Origin: Flavimarina sp. Hel_I_48
Lineage (GTDB): Bacteria; Bacteroidota; Bacteroidia; Flavobacteriales; Flavobacteriaceae
Length of the DNA: 64,000 nt
Assembly: GCF_000733945.1 (NCBI RefSeq)
Contig: NZ_JPOL01000002.1
Span: 3,473,001-3,537,000, forward strand
Direction: 5' to 3'
Shown here: positions 1-7,264 of the stretch, piece after piece
Numbering within the stretch: position 1 is the first letter of the stretch
How the letters are laid out: every line of letters starts with the position of its first letter
Program-made: the position numbers and the translations under genes
Notes under the pieces: generated by a model
What the model was told of the DNA's origin: nothing
The model's input: the letters and a program-made list of their open reading frames with translations, nothing else
The model's database searches: none

Positions 1-1078
1 GACCGCCAAAAAAATGTATTTTACCATTATTATAAGCAGCGGCCCCAGCACCTCGGGGGGCGGGGAGTGCCGGGCCAGCCCTCCAAGTATCCGTTGTTGT
101 ACTGTAAATCTGCACCTTGTCGGTCGCAATGCCGGGATTGTCTCCGGTAAAGCCGCCTATCATCCATACGTCATCATTCACTACCGCTTTGCCCATATGG
201 GTAACCGGTGCTGGCATGGGAGTGCCATTGGACCATAAGTCATTTTTAACATCATAGATCTCGGTAGCCCCTGTAATGAGAAAACCATCGAGAAAACCTG
301 CAAACGTATACAGTTTACCATCTACTTTTGCAGTTTGGGATTCCAACTTCTTTAGGCTACTGGGTGCTAACTCTGTCCATTGGCAGGGATCCTGGCCTTC
401 TTCGCCCAGTTCACCGTTACCATACAATTCTATGGCACACAGCTGAGGGCGGTCTACACTTGCAGCGAAGTCTATATTGAGCTCGCCATCATTTACACGT
501 ACCTCATAGGTTTTTACCAGTGCGGTACCGGTGCCCACTTCCTCAGTAATATCAAGATCATTGATTTTGTTTTCGCCTTCCAAAGAGACGTCAAAAACAC
601 GTTTTCCAGATCCCCCCGGGCCACCTTGAGGAGCACCGAACCAAATTTCTGCAAAATGAAGCTTTATTTGGTACGTGCCGCTGGTGACCGGAAAATCATA
701 ACTGAAATTGCCTTTGTCACTGTCTGAGCTACGCTCGGTTTTATAAAGTGCGTCTAAGTCTGTGTTCTTGATTTCAGTTAGAGTGGTAGTGCCGGTTTTA
801 GAAGTTCTGTTAAAATAAGCGTCTTCCCCAAAAATTGTTCCGTCAAGGTTTAAGGTAGGGCCACCGGCATTAAAGGCGGCTAGAAACGGAAGTTCTTCGA
901 CATCGTCGCCATTATTTATATTTAAGAAAAAAAACGGGGTGTAATCAATAGTATCTGTTTTTGAAATTTCATCGGGTGGAACGGGGATGGTACTATTGGA
1001 AAAGGAATTTAATAAAATAAATGCAGCACCTATTGATGCAATTAAAAAGTAACGTTTTATCTTGGAGGTTGATTTCAT
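1..1078 (-). CDS. Secreted malectin-domain and Kelch-repeat protein (3' end beyond window)
   Basis: The reading frame is open from an ATG at 1078 to the window edge (359 codons visible). Residues about 10-28 form a hydrophobic signal segment. Residues about 65-220 match a malectin-like carbohydrate-binding domain: LNLDGTIFGEDAYF, then YQIKLHFAEIWFG, then GKRVFDVSLEGE and PQLCAIELYG, in family order. From about 242 onward Kelch-type beta-propeller blades follow (VWMIGGFTGDN, then PRGAGAAAYNNGKIHFFGG). Malectin domains bind di-glucose-like glycans and Kelch blades form a propeller, so a surface or periplasmic glycan-binding role is inferred. The C-terminus, and any sorting domain there, is not visible. 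Confidence 0.85.
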   Translation of the reverse strand, partial: MKSTSKIKRYFLIASIGAAFILLNSFSNSTIPVPPDEISKTDTIDYTPFFFLNINNGDDVEELPFLAAFNAGGPTLNLDGTIFGEDAYFNRTSKTGTTTLTEIKNTDLDALYKTERSSDSDKGNFSYDFPVTSGTYQIKLHFAEIWFGAPQGGPGGSGKRVFDVSLEGENKINDLDITEEVGTGTALVKTYEVRVNDGELNIDFAASVDRPQLCAIELYGNGELGEEGQDPCQWTELAPSSLKKLESQTAKVDGKLYTFAGFLDGFLITGATEIYDVKNDLWSNGTPMPAPVTHMGKAVVNDDVWMIGGFTGDNPGIATDKVQIYSTTTDTWRAGPALPAPRGAGAAAYNNGKIHFFGG

Positions 1079-1126
1079 AATATGGGGTTTTGTTCTTTAA
1101 TGAATATATTAAGAATTTGAGATGTG

Positions 1127-1156
1127 CAAAGATTACCAATTATGGGGGATGTTCAA
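1127..1156 (-). promoter_or_regulatory. Candidate Bacteroidota promoter for the malectin/Kelch gene
   Basis: On the minus strand a TTG (1156-1154) is followed after 18 bases by TAATCTTTG (1135-1127), close to the TTG / TAnnTTTG consensus of this phylum. It lies about 50 bases upstream of the ATG. The -7 element has one extra base, so this is a moderate match. Confidence 0.4.
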
Positions 1157-1244
1157 GATAATAGAGATTACCTCCTTTTAAATTTTGACCAGAACTACCT
1201 GTAGTATTTGACAAGGCCCGAAACAATATTGGATTTGGCATAAT

Positions 1245-2143
1245 TTATTCTTTTAAACCTTGATAGGGTTTATACTCTTTGTCCCCAAACTCTTTTTCTA
1301 TTTGCAGGGTGGTATGGGTTATTTCAAATTTATCGTGCAATTGTTCCCGGATATCATATAAAAATTGATCTTCGTGCCCATCGGGGACGACCAAGTGGGT
1401 GGAAAGTGCCGTTTCGGTGGTGCTCATCGCCCAGATATGGAGATCGTGGACTTCTTCGACCCCTTCAATATTCATGAAATATTTTTCCACTTCATTGATG
1501 TCGATGTTTTTGGAACGGCATCAATGGCTATTTTTACGGAATCCCTCAAAAGTCCCCAGGCACTATATAAAATGACCAGGACAATGACCAAACTAAGCGC
1601 AGGGTCTATCCACGTCAATCCTGTGTATTTAATGGCAAGTCCACCAAGAAGCACTCCTAAAGTTACCCCGGCATCGGCAGCCATATGCAGAAAAGCCCCG
1701 CGTATGTTCAAATCGCCTTTTGAACCTTTCCAAAATAGGAAAGCCGTACCGGTGTTTACCACCAGACCAATGGCAGCCACGACCATCACGATATTACCGG
1801 AGATTTCCGCCGGGTTTTGGAATTTTTGGATGGCATCCCAGGCAATCAGCCCCGCAGCCGCAATGATGATAAGCCCATTGATCATCGAGGCCATAATGGT
1901 CGTTTTCCGTAAACCATACGTGTAACGTTTTGACGGTCTTTTAGTCGCTATTTTAATTGCCGCCCAGGCCAGGATCAGACTAAAGACATCGCTTGCATTG
2001 TGGCCCGCATCCGCCAGGAGCGCGGACGAGTTTACCATAAACCCATAATACAGCTCTACTGCAACGTAGATGCTATTTAGTGCTATGCCTATCCCAAAGG
2101 CCTTACCGTAGTTCTGTGAACCGTGTGAATGATCGTGTGCCAT
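1245..2143 (-). pseudogene. czcD: CzcD-type cation diffusion facilitator, broken by a one-base frameshift
   Basis: The first frame (2143 to 1472) starts with the His-rich MAHDHSHGSQ and has six membrane segments with the CDF metal-site sequence ALLADAGHNASD and later HMAADAGVTLG, as in Zn/Co/Cd proton antiporters. Near residue 208 it leaves the family sequence after AIDAVPK. The family C-terminus (EKYFMNIEGVEEVHDLHIW, ending GLKE*) resumes in another frame at about 1490-1245. Adding one T to the T5 run at 1507-1511 restores a single protein of about 298 residues. The cytoplasmic regulatory domain would be lost if the frameshift is real; a homopolymer sequencing error is the alternative. Confidence 0.85.
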
Positions 2144-2154
2144 AATTATCTACT

Positions 2155-2511
2155 TTATTCTTTTATCCATTGTTTTGCCGCTTCCCTATCTTCCAGACCA
2201 AAATAGCTGATCTCCGCCTTCGTGAACGGTTTCATAAATTGAGTGATCCAATCCTGCCATTTTTTATCGCCCACCATCGCTATCTTTTCATAATCTTTTG
2301 CGTGGGCCGTGTCCATTTTCAGGTCCTCCCATAGCCCGGGAAAATCCCAGCCCGTAAAATCTTCCATTTCAAAATACCACCGAACCTTCACTCCCTTGTC
2401 CAGTATAGCGTGGATAAGCGGATGGATTTTTTCTATATCCTCTTTTCCCAATTTGCCGGTCGCTTTTGTTGCAACAATATTTTTTTCTTCCAACTCGATT
2501 ATATGTAACAT
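2155..2511 (-). CDS. SpoIIAA/STAS-like protein (118 aa)
   Basis: A cytosolic protein of 118 residues with the SpoIIAA-like (DUF3478-type) pattern: a beta-rich start (LHIIELEEKNIVATKATG), the segment KVRWYFEMEDFTGW, then GLWEDLKMD and an acidic C-terminal helix. The family adopts a STAS fold and is found in membrane-associated or stress contexts, but its biochemical role is not established. It sits 11 bp downstream of the czcD-like gene start on the same strand, and immediately downstream of a small helical gene. A degraded second copy of this pair lies at 3395-3819, indicating local duplication. Confidence 0.7.
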   Translation of the reverse strand: MLHIIELEEKNIVATKATGKLGKEDIEKIHPLIHAILDKGVKVRWYFEMEDFTGWDFPGLWEDLKMDTAHAKDYEKIAMVGDKKWQDWITQFMKPFTKAEISYFGLEDREAAKQWIKE

Positions 2512-2534
2512 TTTGTTTAGTTTTTAAGTGATTA

Positions 2535-2710
2535 TTATCCTTCTAAATCGTAAAACCATTCCTCAGCTTTTACAATGGCCCGGCGATAGCTTCTTTTTCC
2601 GTATAGTTTTCCTTTAACACCAGTTGCTTGGCAATTTCCAGTGCCTTTTTCCTAACAGGAGGACTAAGGGAATCCAGGTCAGTTTTAAAATCTTCGAACA
2701 TCGGGTCCAT
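2535..2710 (-). pseudogene. Frameshifted small helical protein (paralogue of 3643-3819)
   Basis: The ATG at 2710 opens MDPMFEDFKTDLDSLSPPVR, nearly identical to the start of the 58-residue protein encoded at 3643-3819. The frame ends early after EAIAGPL (TAA at 2572-2570). Restoring one base in the C3 run at 2579-2581 gives the expected tail (AEEWFYDLEG, stop at 2537-2535). So a one-base deletion truncates an otherwise complete gene. No known function; the intact paralogue predicts a charged two-helix protein. Confidence 0.75.
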
Positions 2711-2783
2711 ATTCTTTATGTTTTATCTTTTTCACTTGTAGCGCTCTTCTCTCCGTCTCGGCTTTGGCAATCCCTTTTTGGGT

Positions 2784-3278
2784 CTAAAGTGTTCTAAAAT
2801 ACTCCAAGATCGCCCTGGCCTCCTCTTCGGTAAGGTTTTGGTCGATCATCTGGGCGCCATTAAATTTGTTCAGCAATTCTTTTGCGGTGGGGTCCTCTTT
2901 GATCATTACCTGGGGGTTCAATATCATATTCATGACCCATTCCGGCGAGCGGCGGTCCAAAACGCCCTTGAGGGCAGGCCCTATGAATTTGGCGTCGGTC
3001 CTGTGGCAGGCGGTACAGTCATTTGTAAAGAGTTCTTTACCGGTCTTTGCCATTGACTGATCTATACTTGCGTTAAGTTTAACATCCTTTACCGGGCCGA
3101 TCCCTTTGCTTTTTGGATCCGCCGTACTTGACGCTGGGGCGCCCGCTTCTTTATTGCTGGCCGGTTCTTCGCGGTTACGGAGCTTTATTTGTTTATTTTC
3201 CTTGTTATCGCCGCTGTTCCCACAGCTTAGGATAGCCAAAGTGGCTATAAATAGAAGGGGTTTAAGTACATATTTCAT
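2784..3278 (-). CDS. Lipoprotein mono-haem cytochrome c
   Basis: The 164-residue product starts with a lipoprotein signal peptide whose lipobox is LAILSC (Cys about residue 19). A low-complexity linker rich in Lys, Ala and Ser runs to about residue 70. A class I cytochrome c domain follows: haem-binding CTACH in GKELFTNDCTACHRTD, a GPALKGV loop, and a C-terminal helix (EEEARAILEYFRTL) preceded by the likely axial Met in GAQMIDQ. It should be an outer-membrane or periplasmic electron carrier. It is unusual in being placed between the two copies of the SpoIIAA-like/small-helical module inside a metal island. Confidence 0.85.
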   Translation of the reverse strand: MKYVLKPLLFIATLAILSCGNSGDNKENKQIKLRNREEPASNKEAGAPASSTADPKSKGIGPVKDVKLNASIDQSMAKTGKELFTNDCTACHRTDAKFIGPALKGVLDRRSPEWVMNMILNPQVMIKEDPTAKELLNKFNGAQMIDQNLTEEEARAILEYFRTL

Positions 3279-3394
3279 CTCAAATGGTTTTTTTTGTTTG
3301 TGATTCAGTTGGGTGGAATGCAGTAATAAATTTTGGTAAATCCATAATTCCTGTGGATTTTTTTCCTGATAGAAAAAGGTTTAAAAAAAGGACT

Positions 3395-3625
3395 TCAGAA
3401 CCGGTAAAAACTCCTTGAACTGTGTCTATTTTCAGGCTCTTCCATAAGCGCGGAAATATCCCCGTCCGTAAAATCTTTCGTTCGTAAATTCGAACGAACT
3501 TTTATTCCCTTGTTAGGCATAGCGTGAATAGGCGGATGGATTTGTTCGATTTCCATTTCGGTCAACGCTTCCGATGCTTTAGCGGCCATGCTGTTATTCT
3601 TTGTAAGCTCCAATAGTTGTAATAG
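3395..3625 (-). pseudogene. Degraded copy of the SpoIIAA-like gene
   Basis: The minus strand encodes LLQLLELTKNN, then EIEQIHPPIHAMPNKGIKVR, then TKDFTDGDISALMEEP, which aligns along its length with the intact gene at 2155-2511 (EDIEKIHPLIHAILDKGVKVR, EDFTGWDFPGLWEDL). The start codon aligned with the intact ATG is CTA (3625-3623), the frame shifts near the GAAAATAGACAC segment, and the last third is missing. Lost start, frameshift and truncation mark it as a pseudogene from a tandem duplication. Confidence 0.75.
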
Positions 3626-3642
3626 TTTTTTGTTTAAAATTA

Positions 3643-3819
3643 TTATCCTTCTATATCGTAGAACCATTCCTCGGCTCTTGTTATGGCCTCAGCTAATGCC
3701 TTTTCTTTTGGATAATCTTTTTCCTCTACCAGTTTTTTTGCAATTTCCAGGGCTTTTTTCTTAACCGTTGGGTTAAGGGCATCCAGATCGGTTTTAAAAT
3801 CTTCGAACATCGGGTCCAT
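3643..3819 (-). CDS. Small helical hypothetical protein (58 aa)
   Basis: An intact 58-residue frame from ATG at 3819 (MDPMFEDFKTDLDALNPTVK) to TAA at 3643. It is rich in Lys and Glu, has no membrane segment, and ends AEEWFYDIEG. It is the intact paralogue of the frameshifted gene at 2535-2710 and more distantly related to the gene at 3834-4013. The three sit in one run of minus-strand genes downstream of the exchanger gene at 4015-5013, 14-20 bp apart. No family with a known function is recognised. Confidence 0.7.
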   Translation of the reverse strand: MDPMFEDFKTDLDALNPTVKKKALEIAKKLVEEKDYPKEKALAEAITRAEEWFYDIEG

Positions 3820-3833
3820 AATGCTTATTTTTT

Positions 3834-4013
3834 TTAAGGTTGGATTTTTCTTTTTTCCATCTCTACCTTTACGATGCCACGCTCAATAGCCTCTTCTTTT
3901 GAACAATTTTTATTCAAATAGAAATCCGTCGCATATTTTAATGCTAATGCTCTAATATTTTCATCCAGCACATTGAGCCTCTCCTGATAATCCTTAAATA
4001 AATCCTCCTTCAT
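3834..4013 (-). CDS. Small helical hypothetical protein (59 aa)
   Basis: The ATG at 4013 lies one base after the stop codon of the exchanger gene (4015-5013), so translation is probably coupled. The 59-residue product (MKEDLFKDYQERLNVLDENI at the start, KVEMEKRKIQP at the end) has the same layout as the 58-residue paralogues: about 20 residues, an ALKYATDF/ALEIAKKL helix, then an EEAIERG/EKALAEA segment. It is charged and cytosolic, with no known function. The triple arrangement suggests repeated local duplication. Confidence 0.65.
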   Translation of the reverse strand: MKEDLFKDYQERLNVLDENIRALALKYATDFYLNKNCSKEEAIERGIVKVEMEKRKIQP

Positions 4014-4014
4014 T

Positions 4015-5013
4015 TTAAAATAGTTTTAGAACAAAAAACACCATAGTCAATAGATAAATTATATACGCCGCATCGAACACGAATATCTGCCATCTGTTAA
4101 AACCGTGAAGTTCTTTGCTTTGATGAATAAATAGGGAATACAAAAGCGGCATCAAGCCCACGAATGCCAGATTGACCCAGAACAACTGGAAATCCTCGAT
4201 AGGGGTGGTTACTAGTGCCAACGGGAAAAATGCCACCGTCATCGTAACGGCATTATCCGCAATCACGCTGGTGGTGCCCGCTGTTACCTCGCCACCCTTT
4301 ACCACGCTCCAGGTCTTGAATATTTCAGGCGCGGTGGTCATTATACCCGTGATGAACAATCCGCCAACGATTTCAGAAATGCTCAGGGCCGAAACAATAT
4401 TTTCAGTGGCCTTTACAATGAAAAAAGCTCCTACCGCTATCGCCATAGCTCCGGCAACCGATAACCAAATTTGCTTTTTGTCCCATTCCACTTTTTTTCC
4501 CTTTTCCCTGCCTTTTCTGATGGCGTGAACCAGAAAGGCGGCATAGGCCGCGAGCATAATCCACCCGTCAATGGGCTGAAGTCCACGCCAGGCTTTGGGA
4601 AGCGTTAATATAGCCACCAAACCGATAATTGCCAGATAGGGGATAGATAATACCGAAACAGAACGTTTGTTCAAGGATAGTACCTTATTATCTAGGTGTT
4701 TTTGATGCTCCTCCTTGTTCTTGAAACGCTTTCGCGAAGCAAAATAGGCTATGGTTACCATTAACGGAATGGAAATGATATTTGAGCCCAATAGGTTGCC
4801 CAGACCAATATCGGAAACACCTCGTGCCGCACTGGTAATGTTTATGGCCACTTCGGGGCTGGCGGTCACGATGGCAAGGAATGCCGCCCCTGCGGAAGCG
4901 GTCAGTCCCCATTGTTTGCGCAGCATCTTTAAAGGTGTCAACAATTGGTCCGCACCCCAATGTGCCGCCCAAGCTGCTAATCCCAACACTACTACCCAAA
5001 GCCAAATACTCAT
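4015..5013 (-). CDS. Sodium/calcium exchanger family (CaCA) membrane protein
   Basis: The 332-residue protein has about ten membrane segments and the two inverted alpha repeats of the CaCA superfamily: ASPEVAINITSAARG followed by GLGNLLGSNI in the first half, and TTAPEIFKTWSVV followed by SVIADNAVTMT in the second. The two halves are joined by a charged cytoplasmic loop (RKRFKNKEEHQKHLDNK). Family members exchange Ca2+ or other divalent cations for Na+ or H+ across the inner membrane. It leads the genes down to 3643, with overlap-like spacing to the small gene at 4013. The substrate cannot be read from the sequence. Confidence 0.8.
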   Translation of the reverse strand: MSIWLWVVVLGLAAWAAHWGADQLLTPLKMLRKQWGLTASAGAAFLAIVTASPEVAINITSAARGVSDIGLGNLLGSNIISIPLMVTIAYFASRKRFKNKEEHQKHLDNKVLSLNKRSVSVLSIPYLAIIGLVAILTLPKAWRGLQPIDGWIMLAAYAAFLVHAIRKGREKGKKVEWDKKQIWLSVAGAMAIAVGAFFIVKATENIVSALSISEIVGGLFITGIMTTAPEIFKTWSVVKGGEVTAGTTSVIADNAVTMTVAFFPLALVTTPIEDFQLFWVNLAFVGLMPLLYSLFIHQSKELHGFNRWQIFVFDAAYIIYLLTMVFFVLKLF

Positions 5014-5060
5014 TGTTTATTATTTATTTACCGCGTTTCTATTTCAAGGTCTTCCTAAAG

Positions 5061-5852
5061 CTACTTCGACAGTTTCAATATTCTTATGGCACCACGCATT
5101 ACGAAAGTGAACACGATGCCGCCAATTACCAAATCGGGCCATTTACTATTCAGAAAATAGACCAGTACCCCTGCCAGAATAATACCCCCATTTACAATGA
5201 TATCATTGGATGTAAAAATGGCACTTGCCTGCATATGCGCTTCCTTACTTTTAGCTTTGTTGATCAACCAAAGTGAAATGAGATTCCCTAGTAGGGCAAA
5301 AATGGAAACGATTATCATCCATTGGAACAAGGGTGTTTCGGTGTTACTAAAAAATCTTCGTAAGACCTCTGCAAACCCAAGTGTCGCCAGGGCCATTTGA
5401 AAGTATCCGCTAAATCTGGCCACTTTCTTTTTTCTGGAAATAGCACCGCCAACTGCAAACAGACTGAGTGCATACACGATGGAATCTGCCAACATATCCA
5501 AAGAATCTGCAATAAGTCCCATTGAGCCGGATATCCAGCCCGTGGTCATTTCGATAACGAAAAAACCGAAGTTGATGCCCAAGACCCACCATAGAATCTT
5601 TTTTTGTTTGGATTGGTCTTCCATTACAGGAGGTTCATCTTCTGTGGTTCCCTCTAAGGAACCTCCAAGTTTTAAGCTGGCTATAGACGTTTGTATCGCC
5701 TTGATACCGTCCACGTGATATACTTCCAATTTTCTGTTGGGAATATCAAAATCCAAGTGTTTTACTTGAGCGTAAGCCTCCAACTTCATCCGAATCATCT
5801 GTTCTTCGGAAGGGCAGTCCATTTTACTGATTTTAAAAGTGCTCTTGTTCAT
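5061..5852 (-). CDS. CDF-type cation transporter with N-terminal metal-binding-like domain
   Basis: The 263-residue protein opens with a ferredoxin-like HMA-type domain (STFKISKMDCPSEEQMIRMK, about residues 1-65), with one Cys in the usual loop. After a linker come five to six membrane segments with the CDF metal-site pattern LIADSLDMLADS and the partner FTSNDIIVNGG. It lacks the long cytoplasmic C-terminal domain of CzcD. Its place in the island indicates export of a divalent metal, but substrate choice is inferred. The gene is complete and lies 46 bp upstream of NhaA on the transcribed strand's downstream side, probably in the same unit. Confidence 0.8.
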   Translation of the reverse strand: MNKSTFKISKMDCPSEEQMIRMKLEAYAQVKHLDFDIPNRKLEVYHVDGIKAIQTSIASLKLGGSLEGTTEDEPPVMEDQSKQKKILWWVLGINFGFFVIEMTTGWISGSMGLIADSLDMLADSIVYALSLFAVGGAISRKKKVARFSGYFQMALATLGFAEVLRRFFSNTETPLFQWMIIVSIFALLGNLISLWLINKAKSKEAHMQASAIFTSNDIIVNGGIILAGVLVYFLNSKWPDLVIGGIVFTFVMRGAIRILKLSK

Positions 5853-5898
5853 TCCCGTTTAGATTACGCATTAAATGTACTTTAACATAAGACCGTGA

Positions 5899-7257
5899 CT
5901 AGATTTCCTCAATTTCTTCCCTTGTTTCTCTCTTCTTGGAAGCCAGCAGCAAAACGATTATACCGGCAGTGGCATTAATCAACGAGGCGATCAATATGCT
6001 GATTTTAGAAACCTTAAGTATTTCTGGTGTGCTAAAAGCAAGGTAGGCGATAAAAAGGGACATGGTAAAACCGATTCCAGCTATCATTCCAACACCAACA
6101 ATATGATTCCAGTTAATACTGTGGTGTAACTTCAAAACACCTAGTTTTTGACCGAGCAATGTAAAAATGCTTATACCAGCTACTTTGCCGATGCCCAAAC
6201 CCAGAAGAATTCCCAAGCCTAAAGAACCGGAGAGAACCTCGATTAAATTTACGTCAAGTTTGACCCCAGCGTTTACGATCGCGAAAACTGGAATAATAAC
6301 GAATGAATTAAAATTAATAAGGGAATTTTCCAATTTGCTCAAGGGGGGTTTTGAATCCTTTGAATCGGTTTTAATGGCTTTTAAAATTTTTAGTTGTTTT
6401 TTATCCTGAAGTGGGTTTAATATTTCAAGATCTGATTCCTCAAGTTCAGTAACATTCGCAGCGGTTCTTTCTTTAAAGGATTTACTGTCCAGTTTTGGCC
6501 GTATGGGAATGGAAAAGGCAAAAAGCACTCCTGCGATAGTTGGATGGATACCCGAATTAAGGAAACAATACCATAGGACCATACCCACAATAACATACCA
6601 TATCAAACCCTTGATCCCAATCCAATTCATTACTAATAATATTCCAAAAACCCCAACACCCGAACTTAGGTATATCCAACTCAGTTCACTACTATAAAAC
6701 AGAGCGATGACCAGTATGGCCCCTATATCATCGGCAATAGCCAAGGCTATCAAAAAGGTTTTTAACTGGGTGGGAACATTTTTCCCCAATAGCCCGATAA
6801 TTCCTAAAGAATACGCTATATCAGTGGCCATAGGAATTCCCCATCCTTTAACATTTTCGGTACCTAAGTTCAGGCTAACAAAAATGAGGGCCGGAACCGC
6901 CATACCGCCCAAAGCTGCCAACAAAGGGGCAGAGGCCTTTTTTAATGAAGATAATTCACCCACCCTAAGTTCCCTTTTCAATTCAAGACCGGCAATCAGG
7001 AAGAAAATTGCCATTAAGCCCTCATTGATCCACTCTTCAACAGTTAACCCGAAGCTAAGATGTTCGGAAAGTTCAAAAAGCAATTCATCATCAAGAAAAC
7101 GATTATAAGCATCTGCCCATTGCGAATTAGCCAAAAGAAGAGCGACTATGGTAGCAATTATTAAGAAAATACCACCAGCTGTTTCCCTATCAAGAAACTT
7201 TGTTGCAGTTTCCCTGATATACCCAATAGTGGATTGATTCCGAACTGATTGCCTCAT
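5899..7257 (-). CDS. nhaA: Na+/H+ antiporter NhaA
   Basis: The 452-residue protein carries the NhaA signatures: INEGLMAIFFLIAGLELKRE, then GWGIPMATDIAYSLGIIGLL and FLIALAIADDIGAIL, where the adjacent Asp pair is the ion-binding site of the family. C-terminal segments GIGKVAGI and GIGFTMSLFIAYLAF match the family end. A charged insertion at about residues 262-310 makes it longer than the E. coli protein (about 390 residues), as is common in Bacteroidota. It exports Na+ in exchange for H+ at the inner membrane. The stop of the P1B-ATPase gene is at 7265, 8 bp upstream of this ATG, so the two are co-transcribed. Confidence 0.95.
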   Translation of the reverse strand: MRQSVRNQSTIGYIRETATKFLDRETAGGIFLIIATIVALLLANSQWADAYNRFLDDELLFELSEHLSFGLTVEEWINEGLMAIFFLIAGLELKRELRVGELSSLKKASAPLLAALGGMAVPALIFVSLNLGTENVKGWGIPMATDIAYSLGIIGLLGKNVPTQLKTFLIALAIADDIGAILVIALFYSSELSWIYLSSGVGVFGILLVMNWIGIKGLIWYVIVGMVLWYCFLNSGIHPTIAGVLFAFSIPIRPKLDSKSFKERTAANVTELEESDLEILNPLQDKKQLKILKAIKTDSKDSKPPLSKLENSLINFNSFVIIPVFAIVNAGVKLDVNLIEVLSGSLGLGILLGLGIGKVAGISIFTLLGQKLGVLKLHHSINWNHIVGVGMIAGIGFTMSLFIAYLAFSTPEILKVSKISILIASLINATAGIIVLLLASKKRETREEIEEI

Positions 7258-7264
7258 TTTAATT

